Below, in pieces: positions 1 to 12,430 of a stretch of 64,000 bases of DNA. The translations under genes and the position numbers were made by a program. The notes beneath the pieces were generated by a model, which worked only from the letters and a program-made list of their open reading frames with translations, was not told where the DNA came from and did not search any database. The first letter of the stretch is position 1, and the number at the start of each line of letters is the position of its first letter. This DNA comes from Diplocarpon mali (lineage: Eukaryota > Ascomycota > Leotiomycetes > Helotiales > Drepanopezizaceae). The stretch is taken from contig JAENRP010000146.1 of the NCBI GenBank assembly GCA_024741835.1, positions 1-64,000 on the forward strand, read 5' to 3'.

Positions 1-108
1 TTTTAATAATCAATTTATATAATTTATAAATAATAATTATAAAGTGATCTTTAAAGTTAAAATTAAAGATAGACTTTATATTATCTTAAAGGTGATATTA
101 TAGAAATT

Positions 109-500
109 GACTCTTAAGCCAAACCTATAAGTAGATTCCTTTAAGAAAAGTGCACTTTTTACCCTAATATAATTAAGTAAGGATAAGGAGAATAGATAGA
201 CTCTTAAGCTAGGATCATAAGTAAAATTCGCGAAAATGACTTTTAAGCCAGGACTATAGGTAGATTGCAAAGTATCCTTAAAGATAACTCCTAAGCTAGG
301 ACCATAAGTGAATTTAGTAGAAATAACCCTTAGGCTAGGACCGCAAGTAAAATTCGCAAATTCATTAGAGACGACTCTTAAGCTAGGACCGCAAGTGGAT
401 CTTGCTATTTCTAGGAAATCGACTCTTAAGCTAGGACTGCGAGTAGATCTTGCGATTTTATTAAAAACGACTCCTAAGCCAGGCTTGCAATTAGAAAATA
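109..500. repeat. Eroded in-frame tandem repeat
   Basis: About eight imperfect copies of a unit with core GACTCTTAAGCTAGGACC followed by GCAAGT begin near 109, 199, 238, 286, 325, 373, 421 and 469. Measured spacings are 48 or 39 bp, apart from the first interval of 90 bp. All of these are multiples of three, so on the + strand the copies read as repeats of 16 or 13 residues with a Leu-Lys-Leu-Gly-like core. The copies are RIP-mutated to different degrees. Two further, less mutated copies lie at 3603 and 3668, on the other side of copia remnant 1. Either a coding repeat or a non-coding part of the neighbouring retroelement would fit. Confidence 0.65.
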
Positions 501-1079
501 GTAAAACCTTAAACTGCTATTACTAGTCCTTTTTAGCCGCTAATAATAAAGTATCGACTAATAATAGGTTACTAAAGCTATTAAAAGCTAAAAGCCTATT
601 AAAATATTAGCTAATATATAAAAGATTCGCATATTTAAAGCTAGAGAAATTAAAGGGCCTATATAAGGTCTTAACTTTAAAATAGAAGATCTAAATACTA
701 AAGGATCGCTTAGTATACTAAATTTGCAAGCTAATAAAACTTTAAAATCGGACGCAAACTAAGCTTAATTTATAAAAAGATTCAATACTAGCACTAATAT
801 CTATTAATACTATTAGACTATTTATAACCTTAATTAAAGGAAATAATTAGTTTTTTTAAATAGTAGATAACTCTACTTAATAGATATAGACTATTTATAC
901 TAGGACTAAATCTAAGCTTATAAAAAAGCTAGAAACTTAAAAAGTGATAGAGGAATACTAGACCTAGTTAAAGCTAATAGCTATTAGGTCTAATAATGCA
1001 TTAAAGATTAAGGCAAAGCTTAATAAATAGGTAAAATAAAGAGTTTGCTATAAACTAATTATAATATATAAAGGTTCTT

Positions 1080-3590
1080 ATTAAAATAGTATTATTAAAT
1101 AAAGTATTTAATAAGTAAAGACTAATTATCGCGCTTTATTATAAGATACTAACCTATTATTGGAATTCTAAGACCTTATAATTAAGGCAGACGTATACTT
1201 ATAAAATAGAATAGGTAGTAGACTAATAGTTAATAGCATCCGAATATTACTATATAAGGTATATTTCAAATAGAAATTAAGCTTAGATTATATCTATATC
1301 TTTAGAAGCGTTTACTACTCTTATATTAGCCTAAAGTCCTGGCCCGCGGGTATAAAGAGTAAGAAGCTAATAAATTAAGGTAAAGAGTATATATTTATTA
1401 AGTATATTAAATAGATAATAAAGTAGTAGATAGTATATACGCTAGATCTAAGGTAAGTAATTATATCCTTAATAGTTAAGTTCGATAAATCTTAAAATAG
1501 GGAGGAGCTATCCTTAAAGCTTTATATACTTAAAGATTCGCAAGGTATACTACTTAATAGTAATATTATTAAGTCGAACTAATAACCCCTTTCTCTTAGC
1601 TTAGGCATATTAAGTGCACCTATTGATTAATAACCTATTCGTCGCCTAAAGGCTAAATAAACTATTCCTATTATTTGCAAATTGCTTAAAGTATAAAATA
1701 ACTTTAATATTATTATCTCTTTAGTTAAAGCACTTATAGTAAAGGATATTCTTAAAATAGGTATAAGTAATAATAAGCCTCTACTATTAGAAAGCGGTTC
1801 CTTAGATAATAAGCTTATAAAACCTACAGCTAAACCTATATCTTTAAAGAGGAATAAAGACTTAGAACTAGAAGACACCTTAGACAAACGAGAGTTTAAG
1901 CGTATTTAGGCTATAATAGTATATAGGATTTATAAGCTTGAACTTTAATAAAGCTTCGACGAAGATAATGCGTTCTTAGCCGCTAGGAGAATAATGAAAA
2001 TCTCTCTTCTAAAGACGTATAATAAAGCTATTAATAACTTAGAGAATAGAGTAGTATAAAATAAGGCAATTTAAAAAGAGATAAGCTCTCTTATTGCAAA
2101 TAGCATATAGATAAAGGAACTGACGCTAAAGGATATGAACCTAGTATTAATAAAGTGGGTCTTTATAATTAAAATATATATAAATAGGACTTTAAAATAT
2201 TATAAGGCAAGGCTTATAGCTAAGGGCTTCTCTTAATAGTATAGAGAAGACTACTTTAATACATTTGCACTAATAGTTCGCATAGATGCCCTTTATATAT
2301 TTATAGTAATAGTAGCTGCTAAGGACCTTAAATATAGATAGTATAATATAAAAAATGCATTTACCAAAGCAATTATAAAGGAACGGATTTTTCTCTCTTA
2401 ACCTAATAGTATTTTTATATACGCTAGCTACTCTCTTTATATACTTTGCAGTATCTATAGGCTTAAATAATCAGCCTATAATTAAAACCTCTTATATAGC
2501 TTTACTCTAATAGAAATAGGATTCGTTTAAAGCCTAGCTAACCCTTATCTATTTACTTATATTAAGTGTAAAATCAAATTGCTACTATATATTAATAATA
2601 TTACTATAGCTGCGAAAACGATTACTTAATTAGATTGGTTCTTTATAATAATTCGGAAACGTTTTAATACTAAGGATCTAAGGGGAATTTATAAGATCCT
2701 TAGCATCTGCGTTATAAAGAACCGCTCTATTTAAAAACTCTAGTTAAACTAAGAGTAGTATATTAAGAAGATCCTAGACCGAATAGGACTCTTTGCTTAT
2801 ACTCCTAACTTTAAGCCAAAGCGTACTCCAATTAAAGGAAAGTATAATAAGTTAGAGCCTACTAATAAAAATAAGCAAAGAGGAGATTTAAAGAAGTACT
2901 AATAAGATATTAAAGCAATTATATATACTATAGTATATATAAGACTAGATATCGCCTTTATTATTAAGCAACTTAGTCAGAACTTAAAGGATCCGACGAT
3001 TTAATATAAGAATGCAATTAAGCGATTTAGAAAGTACTTTCAATCGATAATCATATAAAAGGTAAGATATAGACTAATAAAATATATAAGTGCAAAGCTT
3101 AAGGTATATACTAATTCCGACTAGGCAAATATAAAAGGTTAGAAAAGTATATCTAAAAGCATAGTAGTACTATATAGTAGACCTATATTATAAGGAAGTA
3201 GGAAGTAGAAATCAATAACTACTGCAAGTACTAAGGCTAAATATATATTAATATTATTAAATTATAAGTAAGGATTATAAATTACTTAAGTTTTAAAAGA
3301 TATAGGTTTTGCTAAGTATATTAGATAAGATAGGAACTATATTAATCTTTAAGCAGATAATATAAGGGCGATTGCATTTATAAAGAATCTATACTTATAT
3401 AAGCGATCGAAATATATTAATATTACCTACTACTTTATCTATAACCTTATTGCAAAGAATAAGTTATTAATTACTTATATCTTAATCGATTAAATAGTAG
3501 TAGATGGATTTATAAAGCTATTAGAGACAGTTATAAAGTTCAAAGCATTTAAAGATATACTAAGGTTACAAAAGATAGTAGGGGCTTAGT
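1080..3590 (+). mobile_element. Dead Ty1/copia pol remnant 1
   Basis: The + strand, read through many stops, follows the order of a Ty1/copia polyprotein. About 1080-1500 matches the end of the integrase core and the region after it. About 2150-2430 matches the start of reverse transcriptase, with KARLIAKGF and then NIKNAF. The RT active site at 2588-2599 reads YINN where YVDD is expected. About 2930-3000 matches the RT-RNase H connection (RLDIAF, QLSQN), and 3080-3300 the RNase H region. Each block is a recognisable family match, but no frame is open for more than a few dozen codons. The element is inactive through RIP. The long terminal repeats could not be delimited by eye. Confidence 0.85.
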
Positions 3591-3599
3591 AAGCTTAAG

Positions 3600-3700
3600 G
3601 ACGACTCTTAGGCCTGCCCTGCAAGTCAGGTCACGTAGTCTTATAGAAGAAAGCTTTTAGGAAATTTGACTCCTGGTCCCGCCCTATAAGTAGGATTAGT
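3600..3700. repeat. Two outlying copies of the 5' tandem unit
   Basis: Copies of the unit found at 109-500 recur at 3603 and 3668, directly after the end of copia remnant 1. They are less mutated, keeping CpC and CpA steps such as CCTGCCCTGCAAGTC. Their spacing is 65 bp, not a multiple of three. Finding the unit on both sides of the pol region suggests it belongs to the element or to its insertion site. Confidence 0.5.
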
Positions 3701-5192
3701 GATTTTAATAGAGGTTGCTATTGATTAATTGTTTTTAACTTAAAGAGATACTTAGGAGTTGGATTAGCGTAAAAGGATAGTTGTTATTTTCCCAACTATA
3801 GGTTAATTAGAGTAAGGTCTAAGTAGGAGTATTAAGATAGGTAATATAGCTATTACTCTAATATATTATCATATGACCCTATTGCTTAATTAGTAGGATA
3901 TTGATATATATATAGTTATAGGAAAGAAAGGGGTAACCTTCCTTCCCTAACTCTTACCAATATATCGACTATCGACCTCTAGAAGCCTCCTTTACCTACT
4001 GCGCCGACTCACTTAAGTTCAATAAACTCCTTAGTAGATTGATAATAGAAGGGCGAATAGGCGTTAGGCAAAGGCCCTTTCAGCTATATCTTATAATCGT
4101 AGTACCGATAGGGAAGGAGGGTATCTATATCCCTTTTTAAAAAGGCTTATCTTAGAGATCGGTACTATTTTAAAAGTCGATCGTTAATTAGCTTTTTAAT
4201 ATTAGGAATCTTAGGCTTATATCTTTCCTTTAAAATCCTATCTACTTTATAAATACTAGTTTAAAAGAACTTAGTCTCCTTACGCTTTATATTATAATAA
4301 AAGGCGTTAGTGCTAATTTCGCAAATAAGAACTGCAGCTTTGGGGCATTTGCAAATAAGGTTAGATTATAGTCGATTTATATTAGGCTATTTTCTTAGAT
4401 CTAGCTTAGTTATAAGCAAGGGCGCTGGCCTAATAATAGCAATAGGGATCTCGCGCCTAGCTAGGACTATCGAATTGATATAAGACTATCTTCTATTGAT
4501 TTATTAAGCTTTATCTATAGCTATTTCCTATTCTTTACAATTAATATTAGCTTAATAATCGGATCGGATCTAAAGTCCTTTAAAAGGGGAAAGACAAATG
4601 ACGATTTCCTTTGCGAACTAGAGAGATAAAGGGTAATATAAAGGCTATATGAATCGGTTTTCCTTTAGATTAAGTTTAAGTTAGAATTAGTATATCTATT
4701 TAACTCTAATAATAGTATTGCGCTAGCTTAGGTTAAGAATAACCCAAGGGTAGTTATAGATACGCCTTCTATTAATTATTAAGTGAAAGTGTATATAATA
4801 CGTAGCTTACGCGCAAATAGTATTTTAAAATTTATAAATAGGAATAGGGGCTAGAAGAGGAAGAATTTTAAAGCTAGTCGCTTTTAAAAGACGTATAGAA
4901 AGGGAACGATTTAAAAACAGGTAACTAAAGGCTTTAGTATCTGCTAAAGCTAATAATAATACTTTAAGTCCATTTATACTAATAGTATAAGAGGTTAGGA
5001 ATTACTTCCCTCCTATTAAAGAGTTAAGATCTAGCTTTAATAAGTCGCACTTTCGCAAGCTTAAGTAGGAGTCTTTTCCTAGGCCTTTTCGTTTTCCTAA
5101 TCTTTTTCCATTTCAATCCTGTTTTTAATTAAGTCTAAAGTTGGATCAGATTCCTTTATATCTTCTAAGGCATTAATCTTACCTATAGAAGG

Positions 5193-5234
5193 GCACTTAG
5201 TCTTATAGTAACTAGTTTTACTATAGGTTTAGTA
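5193..5234 (-). mobile_element. Decayed CCHC zinc knuckle of a minus-strand retroelement
   Basis: On the minus strand the codons fit the spacing C-x2-C-x4-H-x4-C. The first two Cys and the His have all become Tyr (TAC/TAT), the last Cys (TGC) is intact, and a stop lies inside. Cys-to-Tyr and His-to-Tyr are the changes RIP makes in TGC/TGT and CAC/CAT codons. The surroundings (about 4030-6900) seem to be in the opposite orientation to the two copia remnants, so a separate element is likely. It could be a LINE-type or LTR gag; no other domain was recognised. Confidence 0.4.
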
Positions 5235-7089
5235 GGTAGCTTACTTAAAGGGTAAAGTAGGAGAATTAGCCTTAGCTAGCATATCTTAATAAAAAGGGGT
5301 AATCGGCTTTAAAGCTAATTGCTTAAAAACTCAGGTAGTACTTTTAGCGCTTGGACTATAAGCAGTCTTATTAAAGAGCAAACCAAATATCTTTTAATAT
5401 AATACCAAAGTCGCCTTGCTTTTAGTCGAAGGGTTAAGAAGTTGATTGCTTTAGTATTTAATATCAAGGGCATTTAATTAATTAATTATAATAGTATAGT
5501 CCTTCCCTTAAGAGGCCTTAGCTAAGGCGCAGGCAGCTTTAAGCTAAGGGGTAATCTTATTCTATATAAAGAAGAACTACTTAGATCTTAAGACCTCTCC
5601 TTAAATCGTAGCAAATTGGAATTAGGCTTAAAACTAAGGAAAAGTTTCTTTAAAATAACCGGCTTCCCCTATATAGAGGTAGTAGAAAGTAGATTGGAAT
5701 AGGTCTACCTCTTAGCTAATTAAAAAGTAATTGCTTAGCAGTTCTACTATTTCTTAATAGTTTTAAAAGAGGTTAGTCTTTAAAAGGTACTAGGGTTTAA
5801 GGTATATTCGGGCTTATCTTATAATAGATCTTTAAATAAGGGCTTAGCAAGCTCGCTTATTTAAATACAAGTTGGCATTAACTTACAATCGGTCTTGGAC
5901 TAAAGCTAACTACTACTTATACATTAGAGAGGTTCTATTATTAAAAGGGATAATCTTTTCAATCAGTTGAATTTTTAACCGTTTTATATTTATATCGACT
6001 TCTAGAGGAGGCTAGGTCTCGCTTTATCAAAGGTAAGTGGATTCTCGCTTAATAGTCTAATATACGCGCTAAGCCGTTTCTTAGCTTTAATAAGCTAAGG
6101 TCTTTAAGCTAAAGATAGCTTAAGTAATCCTGCTAATCTTACTTTACAGTTATTAATTAGATTAATCTTAGCATTGCAAGGATTCTTTTAAACCTAAGAC
6201 TATTCTTTATAAAACATTTAAGTTTAAAAAGTCTCGTTTATCTTAATTAGCTTAGCTATAGCATTATAGTCTCTTGCCCTTAGCAGCAGAGGAAGGTCTA
6301 GCCCTAGGGGCTAGGGTAAAGGTACTCCCTATAGAAGCTAGTTCCTTAAACGAACCGGGTACATTTTATATTTACTAACTTCCGGCTAGTAGGGAATTCA
6401 TTTTACCAATTTTGGTTTCAGTAGGGATTCGGTTAAAAAGGGGTTCTATAGAAAAAGGGTTTTAATAGCGTAGTGCTCTTTTAACTTCTGCCTATAGCAC
6501 TTTTATAAAAGGAGTAGTTAAGAAAATCCAGCTAATGAAAGGGTTCTTCAATTATACTAGTTAATAAGCTATACTTAAGCTCTTAGTTTGTCTAAGAGAT
6601 CTTTAGGATCCTAACTCTATCGAAAGTCGAAATAACTACGAATCGATTTTCAAAAGGGGTAGGATATTATTAAAAGCCATCCCTAGTGGAGAGGAACTTC
6701 TTTATTTAATATAATAATATAGAACCGCTAAAGTGCGAGATTAAGTATAGGAGTAAGAAGTAGTGCAAAAGGCGTATTCTATAGGTCTAATATAAAAGAA
6801 ACGAAGAAGTTAGAGAGCCTTCCCTATAGGAGAGCCCTTCTCCCTTATATATATAAGCAGCTTTAAGCTCTTTGCCCGTTTATATGATATTATATAAGAA
6901 TATCCTTTTGCACCTTTAGGGTCGATTCGAAATAACCTTATATTAAATCGAGATTGCCAAACCTTAAAATGCTATAATACCGTACTCCTAGGTAATTGCA
7001 CCAGTTGGGGGTGCAACTGTTACACTTTGCGCTCTAGGAGTATTAAAGATTCTATAAAGCGAGCTTAGTTAAAGCGTCGCTATAATCTC

Positions 7090-10000
7090 ATTTTCTTTAA
7101 ATATAAGCCTATTAACTATTTAAATCTTCTAAATATGCTTTAATATAACTTCTCTGCTTTAATAGCGTTCTCTATAGCTAAGATAACGCTTTATAATAGG
7201 TTCTAGTCTAGCTATATACCTATTAAGGTATAGGATAATAACGCGTATACTTAATACCTTTGCGCTGGCCACTTAGGCGCAGAGGCTTTCTAAGCGCTAA
7301 TCAAGTGCGCTAAGGGAGTGAAGATCAAAGGAATATAGAGGCTAGAGTGCCCTATATGCGCAGTAGCGTCTACTAAGCAAGTTATTTCTTACGCTACCTT
7401 TAAGAACTGATCTTTAAGGCCCTTCTTTAGGATCTCTTAAGATCTCTTTAACTTTTTAAATAACTTATATAACAATTGCTTATAAGTTCTTTTAATTAAG
7501 GATAAGTATAGCGGTATACTTTAAATATTTCTATTAAGATCGAAGGGCAAAGATATAATTATAAAGGTCCTTTAGGCCTTTAAAGTATAAGTGAAACGCT
7601 AATATAGGCTTTCCATTTGCAAGATTAGATAAAATAATAATACTTTAATAATCTCCTTAAGGGAAGACTCTCTTATAGAGTACTAGAGATAGGTAAAAGA
7701 GGAGGGAATCGATTTAAAGCTTACTCTTACTTATATATATTAACCTAATAGAGGCGCGGAGCGAGTAGGAAGGGAGTTGATTAAACGCTCTATTAAAATG
7801 AGGATCTACGCTAGGCTTCTAGCGAGCCTTTGGCCAGAGGTTATAAAGGCTACTACTTACCTTTATAATATCTCCTTACTTACTAGGAAGAAGATGATCT
7901 TATTAAATAAGGCTCTTTATAATTGGTTTAAGTAGTATTTTCAATTTTATAAGCCGCTGCTTATTAAGCAGATAATAGTAAGCTTAAAGCCTAACTAGAA
8001 TTGCATTTATATATATAGCGCTTGCGCATATCCTTTAATTAGGGAGAGGGAGGCGGGAAGGGATTGCCGAACCTTTAAAATTGAATTATAAAGGCACTTA
8101 AGTTACTTAATTAGATATATTACCTTTAATATTTATAAAATCTGGGTTCCTATACTTTAGCAAGTAATAACGACTTATAATATCGAATTCGATAAGTCTC
8201 TCTTTTATAGTCTAGAAGCTAAGCGCGCAAACCCTATATTATACTAGGAACTTAAGACAACCTTCCAATTGATCGAAGAGGGAGAAGGAGCTTAGGACGC
8301 TAAGTTTAAAGGCATTTTTAAAGAATTAAAGCTTATTGCAAGGCCGAACGCAATCGCTGCAAAAGAAGCTATTATATAAGAAGAGCTTATATTATAGACT
8401 AATGCTACTCTATAGCCTCTAACTAATAATATAAAAGGCCTTAACTTAAATCCAAATTCTCTAAGAGACCTACTTAAAAACTTAAGGGTAAAAGTAAGCA
8501 AATTAAAAGCCACTTCGCCAGTCTTTAAAAAGGCAAATGGCGACTAAAGCTTAGGAGTGATAATTCCCTATAGAGGCCCTATTAAAAAAGGAACTATAGA
8601 CAACTCTAAAGGAGTCTTTAAAGACAAGTTCTATAAGGCGATCGGTAGATCTTTAGCCGCTATTCTATATAGGAATAGAAATGGCTTAAGGGCTTTAAGA
8701 TAGAGTCTTTAGTTATAAAGGCAAGCCTTAGTAAACTTTGGTAAAAGGCTAAAGGCACTACTATCAAGATCTAGGAGAAGCTTTAACAGTCTTATAAGAA
8801 GCGATTTAGTAAAAGGAGTAGGCCTTAATAATATAATACCTTAAGTTATAATACTAGCTTAAAGATTATAAGCTTAAGAGATAGAGCTACTTAGACTCTT
8901 AAAGGAACCTTTAGTAATAATAAAAATAGAGGAGGAGACTTATAAAGAAAATCGTAAAGAGGAACTCCCTTTTCTTAAGTAAAAGAGGATAAGACGCTTA
9001 AGCGTTAAGTAATAGGAGACTTCAAAAGTGTACACTACTACTTTAGAGTATATGCTCTTTTAAAGTAATATTGATTTACCCTGCTCCTTATATGCGTAGG
9101 AGTTTATATCGACCTTCTAAGCGAATAAATAAATAAAGGAGGATAGGAAGGACTATTTAATAGTTTATATAGTTATTAAAGCTATAGTTGATAATTAGGC
9201 AAAGGATAGAGCGCAGTCTTTTAATTGCTTATAGCACTAAGGCTCTTTGCCAAAGCCTTTAAAAGGATGGCAAGACTTAGAGAAGCACCCTTTTAGCAAA
9301 CGATTTAAAGAAGGAGGGCGCTAAGAGATTAGGAATTTAGAATCTCGAAGTTACTAAAGAATCGTATAAAGGGATTACTTAAAGCCTTTGCTAATACTAT
9401 TAAAATGGGTTTTTACTTATAAGGTTAATAGCTTTAGCAAGCTTTTAAAGTGCTGATTATAGCTAATTATACAAGGGGATCTTTAAAATAAAGCTTCAAT
9501 TTTCTTAACCTATGTAGCTACGCTTGTAGTAAGGTCTTTTAAAGTATTAATAGCGCTTGCTATATACTTCGATATAGAAGTAAAGTAGTTCGATATTATT
9601 AATACATTTGTTAATGCTCTTAGAGACCTAAGGAGTGCTTTAATCATATACTTCCTATTAGATGGCTTTAAGCGCCTTAGTATAGTAATAGAACTAGACC
9701 GCGCGCTCTATAGGCTAAAAGACTCTTTAGCACTATAGTATAAGAACTTCGCAGGAACGCTTAAGGGCCTTTAACTTAAGCTACTAGGCGAGGAGCCTTA
9801 TATTTTTATAATAAAGGATCGTATAGTCTTTATAGCGTTTTATATTAATAATATTTAAGTGTTATATAAGGCCTTTAACCTAGATCGGGCGACTTATTTA
9901 ATTAAAGACTTAAAGAGGATATATAAGCTTACTATTATAAGAAATATCTCTTAGTTCCTTAAAGTAAGGATTATTTAAAATAGGAAGGTAAAGAGGATCT

Positions 10001-10800
10001 CTTTAGTTTATAATACTTATATTAAGAAGATCGCTTAAAAGTTTGGAGCAGATATAAGGAGAGTGCTTAGTACTCTATTGCTAAAGAAGGAGTTTATTAA
10101 GAACTTAGGGCAAGCTTCTTTAGAAAAGGTAAAGGAGTACTAAGAGAAAATAGGCTCTATTCTTTATATAGTAATTATAATACGCTTAGATATTGCGTTT
10201 GCAATCTTCTAACTGTCTTTCTTCTTAACTAATCTAAGCTTTAAGTACCTCTTAGCTATAGATTAAACGCTTTAATACTTATATAGCACGCGCTTCTTAA
10301 GAATTGCCTATAGCTTTAAGGCTAAGGAATACCAATTGGTCGCATCTTTAAATACTTCTTTTAAAAATGATTAAGAGACTTGCAAATCCTTTTAAAGATA
10401 TATCTTCTTCCTATTTAAAGGACTAATTATTTAAAAAGCAAATCGTTAAGCAATTATCATACTCTCTTTTATTAAAGTAGAACTCTATAGTATGGTTTCT
10501 ATTGCAAAGGAGATAATAGCTATAAAATGCCTCTTTAAGGAGATTCGTATAGACTCCCTCTTTAAATGGAATATATATTACAATAACTAATAGACGATTT
10601 AGCTAATTATTATAAAGAATAAGAAAATCAAGATAAGCCTTTAATATATTAAAATTAGCAATATATAAATCCGCTAAGAGTATTAAAAAGGAAGCTTTTA
10701 GATAATCTACCTCCTTACTAAGGAGATGCACGCAGATAGGCTTATTAAGAATCTAAACCGCCAGAAGTTTAAGAGCTTCATTTGTTTATTAAACCTTTAG
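7090..10800 (+). mobile_element. Dead Ty1/copia pol remnant 2
   Basis: This is a second, longer copia-type polyprotein remnant. About 7260-7450 matches the integrase zinc-binding region (a GHLG-like stretch, then CPICAVA). About 7490-8000 matches the integrase core. About 9540-9860 matches reverse transcriptase, whose active site at 9841-9852 again reads YINN instead of YVDD. About 10150-10260 matches the RT-RNase H connection (TRLDIAFAI). About 10310-10790 matches RNase H (FKAKEYQLVA) and the region after it. Stops are TAA/TAG at former Gln and Trp codons. It differs clearly in sequence from remnant 1, so it is a different family rather than a recent duplicate. Its LTRs were not delimited. 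Confidence 0.85.
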
Positions 10801-11069
10801 AGCTTTTAAATAATCGTTTAGCAACTCGCACTTGCTAGTAAGTAGTTACTTATTACTAAAAGACTTATACTTATAAGCTCCTACTCTCTTATAATTATAT
10901 TTATTTATTTTCTTTTATAAAGCGTACTATAAAAGCTTCTCCTTTTTTAAAAATATAAAATAGGTAATGTTCTTAAGCTGCTATTATAAGGTGCGACCCT
11001 CTTTTAAATTCTCTTAGCTAAGGCTAGGAGCCGGGATGCTATAATTAAGAGCTTTGTATAGATCTCCTT

Positions 11070-11830
11070 TTAAAAGAGGCCTATTAGCATTCCTTTAGCC
11101 AAAGGCCTACTAGCGAATATACTAGCAATAGTAGGGACGAAGGCAAGAGGTATAGCAAGGGCGATAGGGGCGAGGGCGGTAAGGGCGAGGATAGGTGCAG
11201 CGGCGATAAGGGCTAAGGAGATAAAGGGAGAGACTATAGCAGCAGCTGCAATAGTAGAGGCAAAGGGGACAGGAGCAGCAATAGCAATAATAAGGGCGAA
11301 TAGGTCTAAGCCGAAGGGGCTAGGAGCGAATAGGAATAGGATGCTAAGAGTAAGGGAGGTAGTAGTACTACTACTCGCAAGAGTAGCAGGCCCTTTTAGC
11401 ACTAGGGTTTAATCGCTCCTATCTTTTAAAATCAGCTTAGAACTTAATAAGACTTAATAAGACGTACTATAGAAGCTCTAAAGCGCACCCTTTATTATAT
11501 TAAGTAATAGCGCTACCTCCTCTTTAGAGGTACTGCAGGCGCAGGCTAATATAATAGCCTTTTAAAAGGCAAAGAGAGGTCTGCTAGCCTATTAGCAGCT
11601 ATTACTTAGCATTATATAATAAATGCAATATGTATTAAAGGTGCTATTAAAGTACTAATAATCGAGATTGCTAGTACTCTTACGTATAATGCAACGCACG
11701 CACGCATTATCGCGCTCTATTATAGGCTTAGGCATATGGCGTATAGCAGGGGCGGGGCTCTTTAGTAGCGGCGGCGGCGGGGGCGGCGGCAGCAGCAGCA
11801 GCGATAGCAGCGGCAGCTCATTGCCTAGTA
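11070..11830. repeat. GC-rich low-complexity tracts inside the AT-rich block
   Basis: At 11100-11400, repeated GCN-type triplets give a 110-codon open frame of Ala, Ile, Leu and Pro on the minus strand, which looks like simple sequence and not a protein. At about 11770-11820 there is a GGC/GCA trinucleotide tract (runs of GGCGGC, then AGCAGC). Both stand out as GC-rich islands in AT-rich DNA. Confidence 0.5.
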
Positions 11831-12430
11831 GACACTAGGACGAGCGAGCCAGGGTAGCAGCTCTTAAGGGAGTACTAGCGACCTAGCGCAAAGTCAGTAT
11901 AATATAAGGTATAGGGACTCTAAGGGTCTTACTTTATAAGGGCGGCTAAGGCTATAATAAGCAAGAGTTCCTTCTATATTTAAAAATTATTAATATAAAG
12001 ACAATATTTTTAAATAATAAAGGAGGGTTGTTTTTAAAAGAAAGAAAGAAGGACCTTTGCAATAGAAATACTTTATAAGAAGCCTAATAGAGCACTAGCG
12101 TAGAATCGCGAAGATTCCTAAGTGCGCTTATTGCCTATAGCGACCCTTCTCATTCTAGAAGGAATGACCTTTAAAGGGGCGGTATATAGGTAGAGCCTCT
12201 TTTCTTTACAACTGCTATTCTTTCCTTTATTTTATCTATATAGCTAAGCGATTTTAAAAGCATCGCCTAATTAAGGGGTATATTATACAGAATAGGCGGA
12301 GTCTCTACTTATTCTAAAGACCCTCTATATGACTCTACTAAGTCATAGACTCTCCCTTTTCTTTCCGAAGTCTCCTTACTATATATACATTAGATAATAA
12401 TACAATCAATCATCTTTATCCATATTAGCG

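Larger units (their letters stand above)
1..12430. repeat. RIP-mutated AT-rich transposon block
   Basis: Very AT-rich sequence with TpA everywhere, few CpA and TpG, and no intact gene. In the frames that resemble retrotransposon proteins, stops are almost all TAA or TAG at places where Gln (CAA/CAG) or Trp (TGG) would sit. This is the product expected from C-to-T change at CpA on either strand, the known outcome of RIP in Pezizomycotina. CpG is still common. The block ends rather sharply near 12.43 kb, where ordinary composition resumes. It holds at least three separate dead elements, listed below. The remainder (about 510-1080, 3730-5190, 5240-7090, 10800-11070 and 11900-12430) has the same mutated texture, but I recognise no domain in it. 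Confidence 0.9.

Noticed and set aside
109..500. CRISPR-like array
   Set aside because: The repeats are imperfect and directly tandem without unique spacers, and the genome is eukaryotic.
11070..11402. 110-codon minus-strand frame
   Set aside because: Low-complexity Ala/Ile/Leu/Pro product of a triplet tract inside dead transposon DNA; no sign of a real protein.
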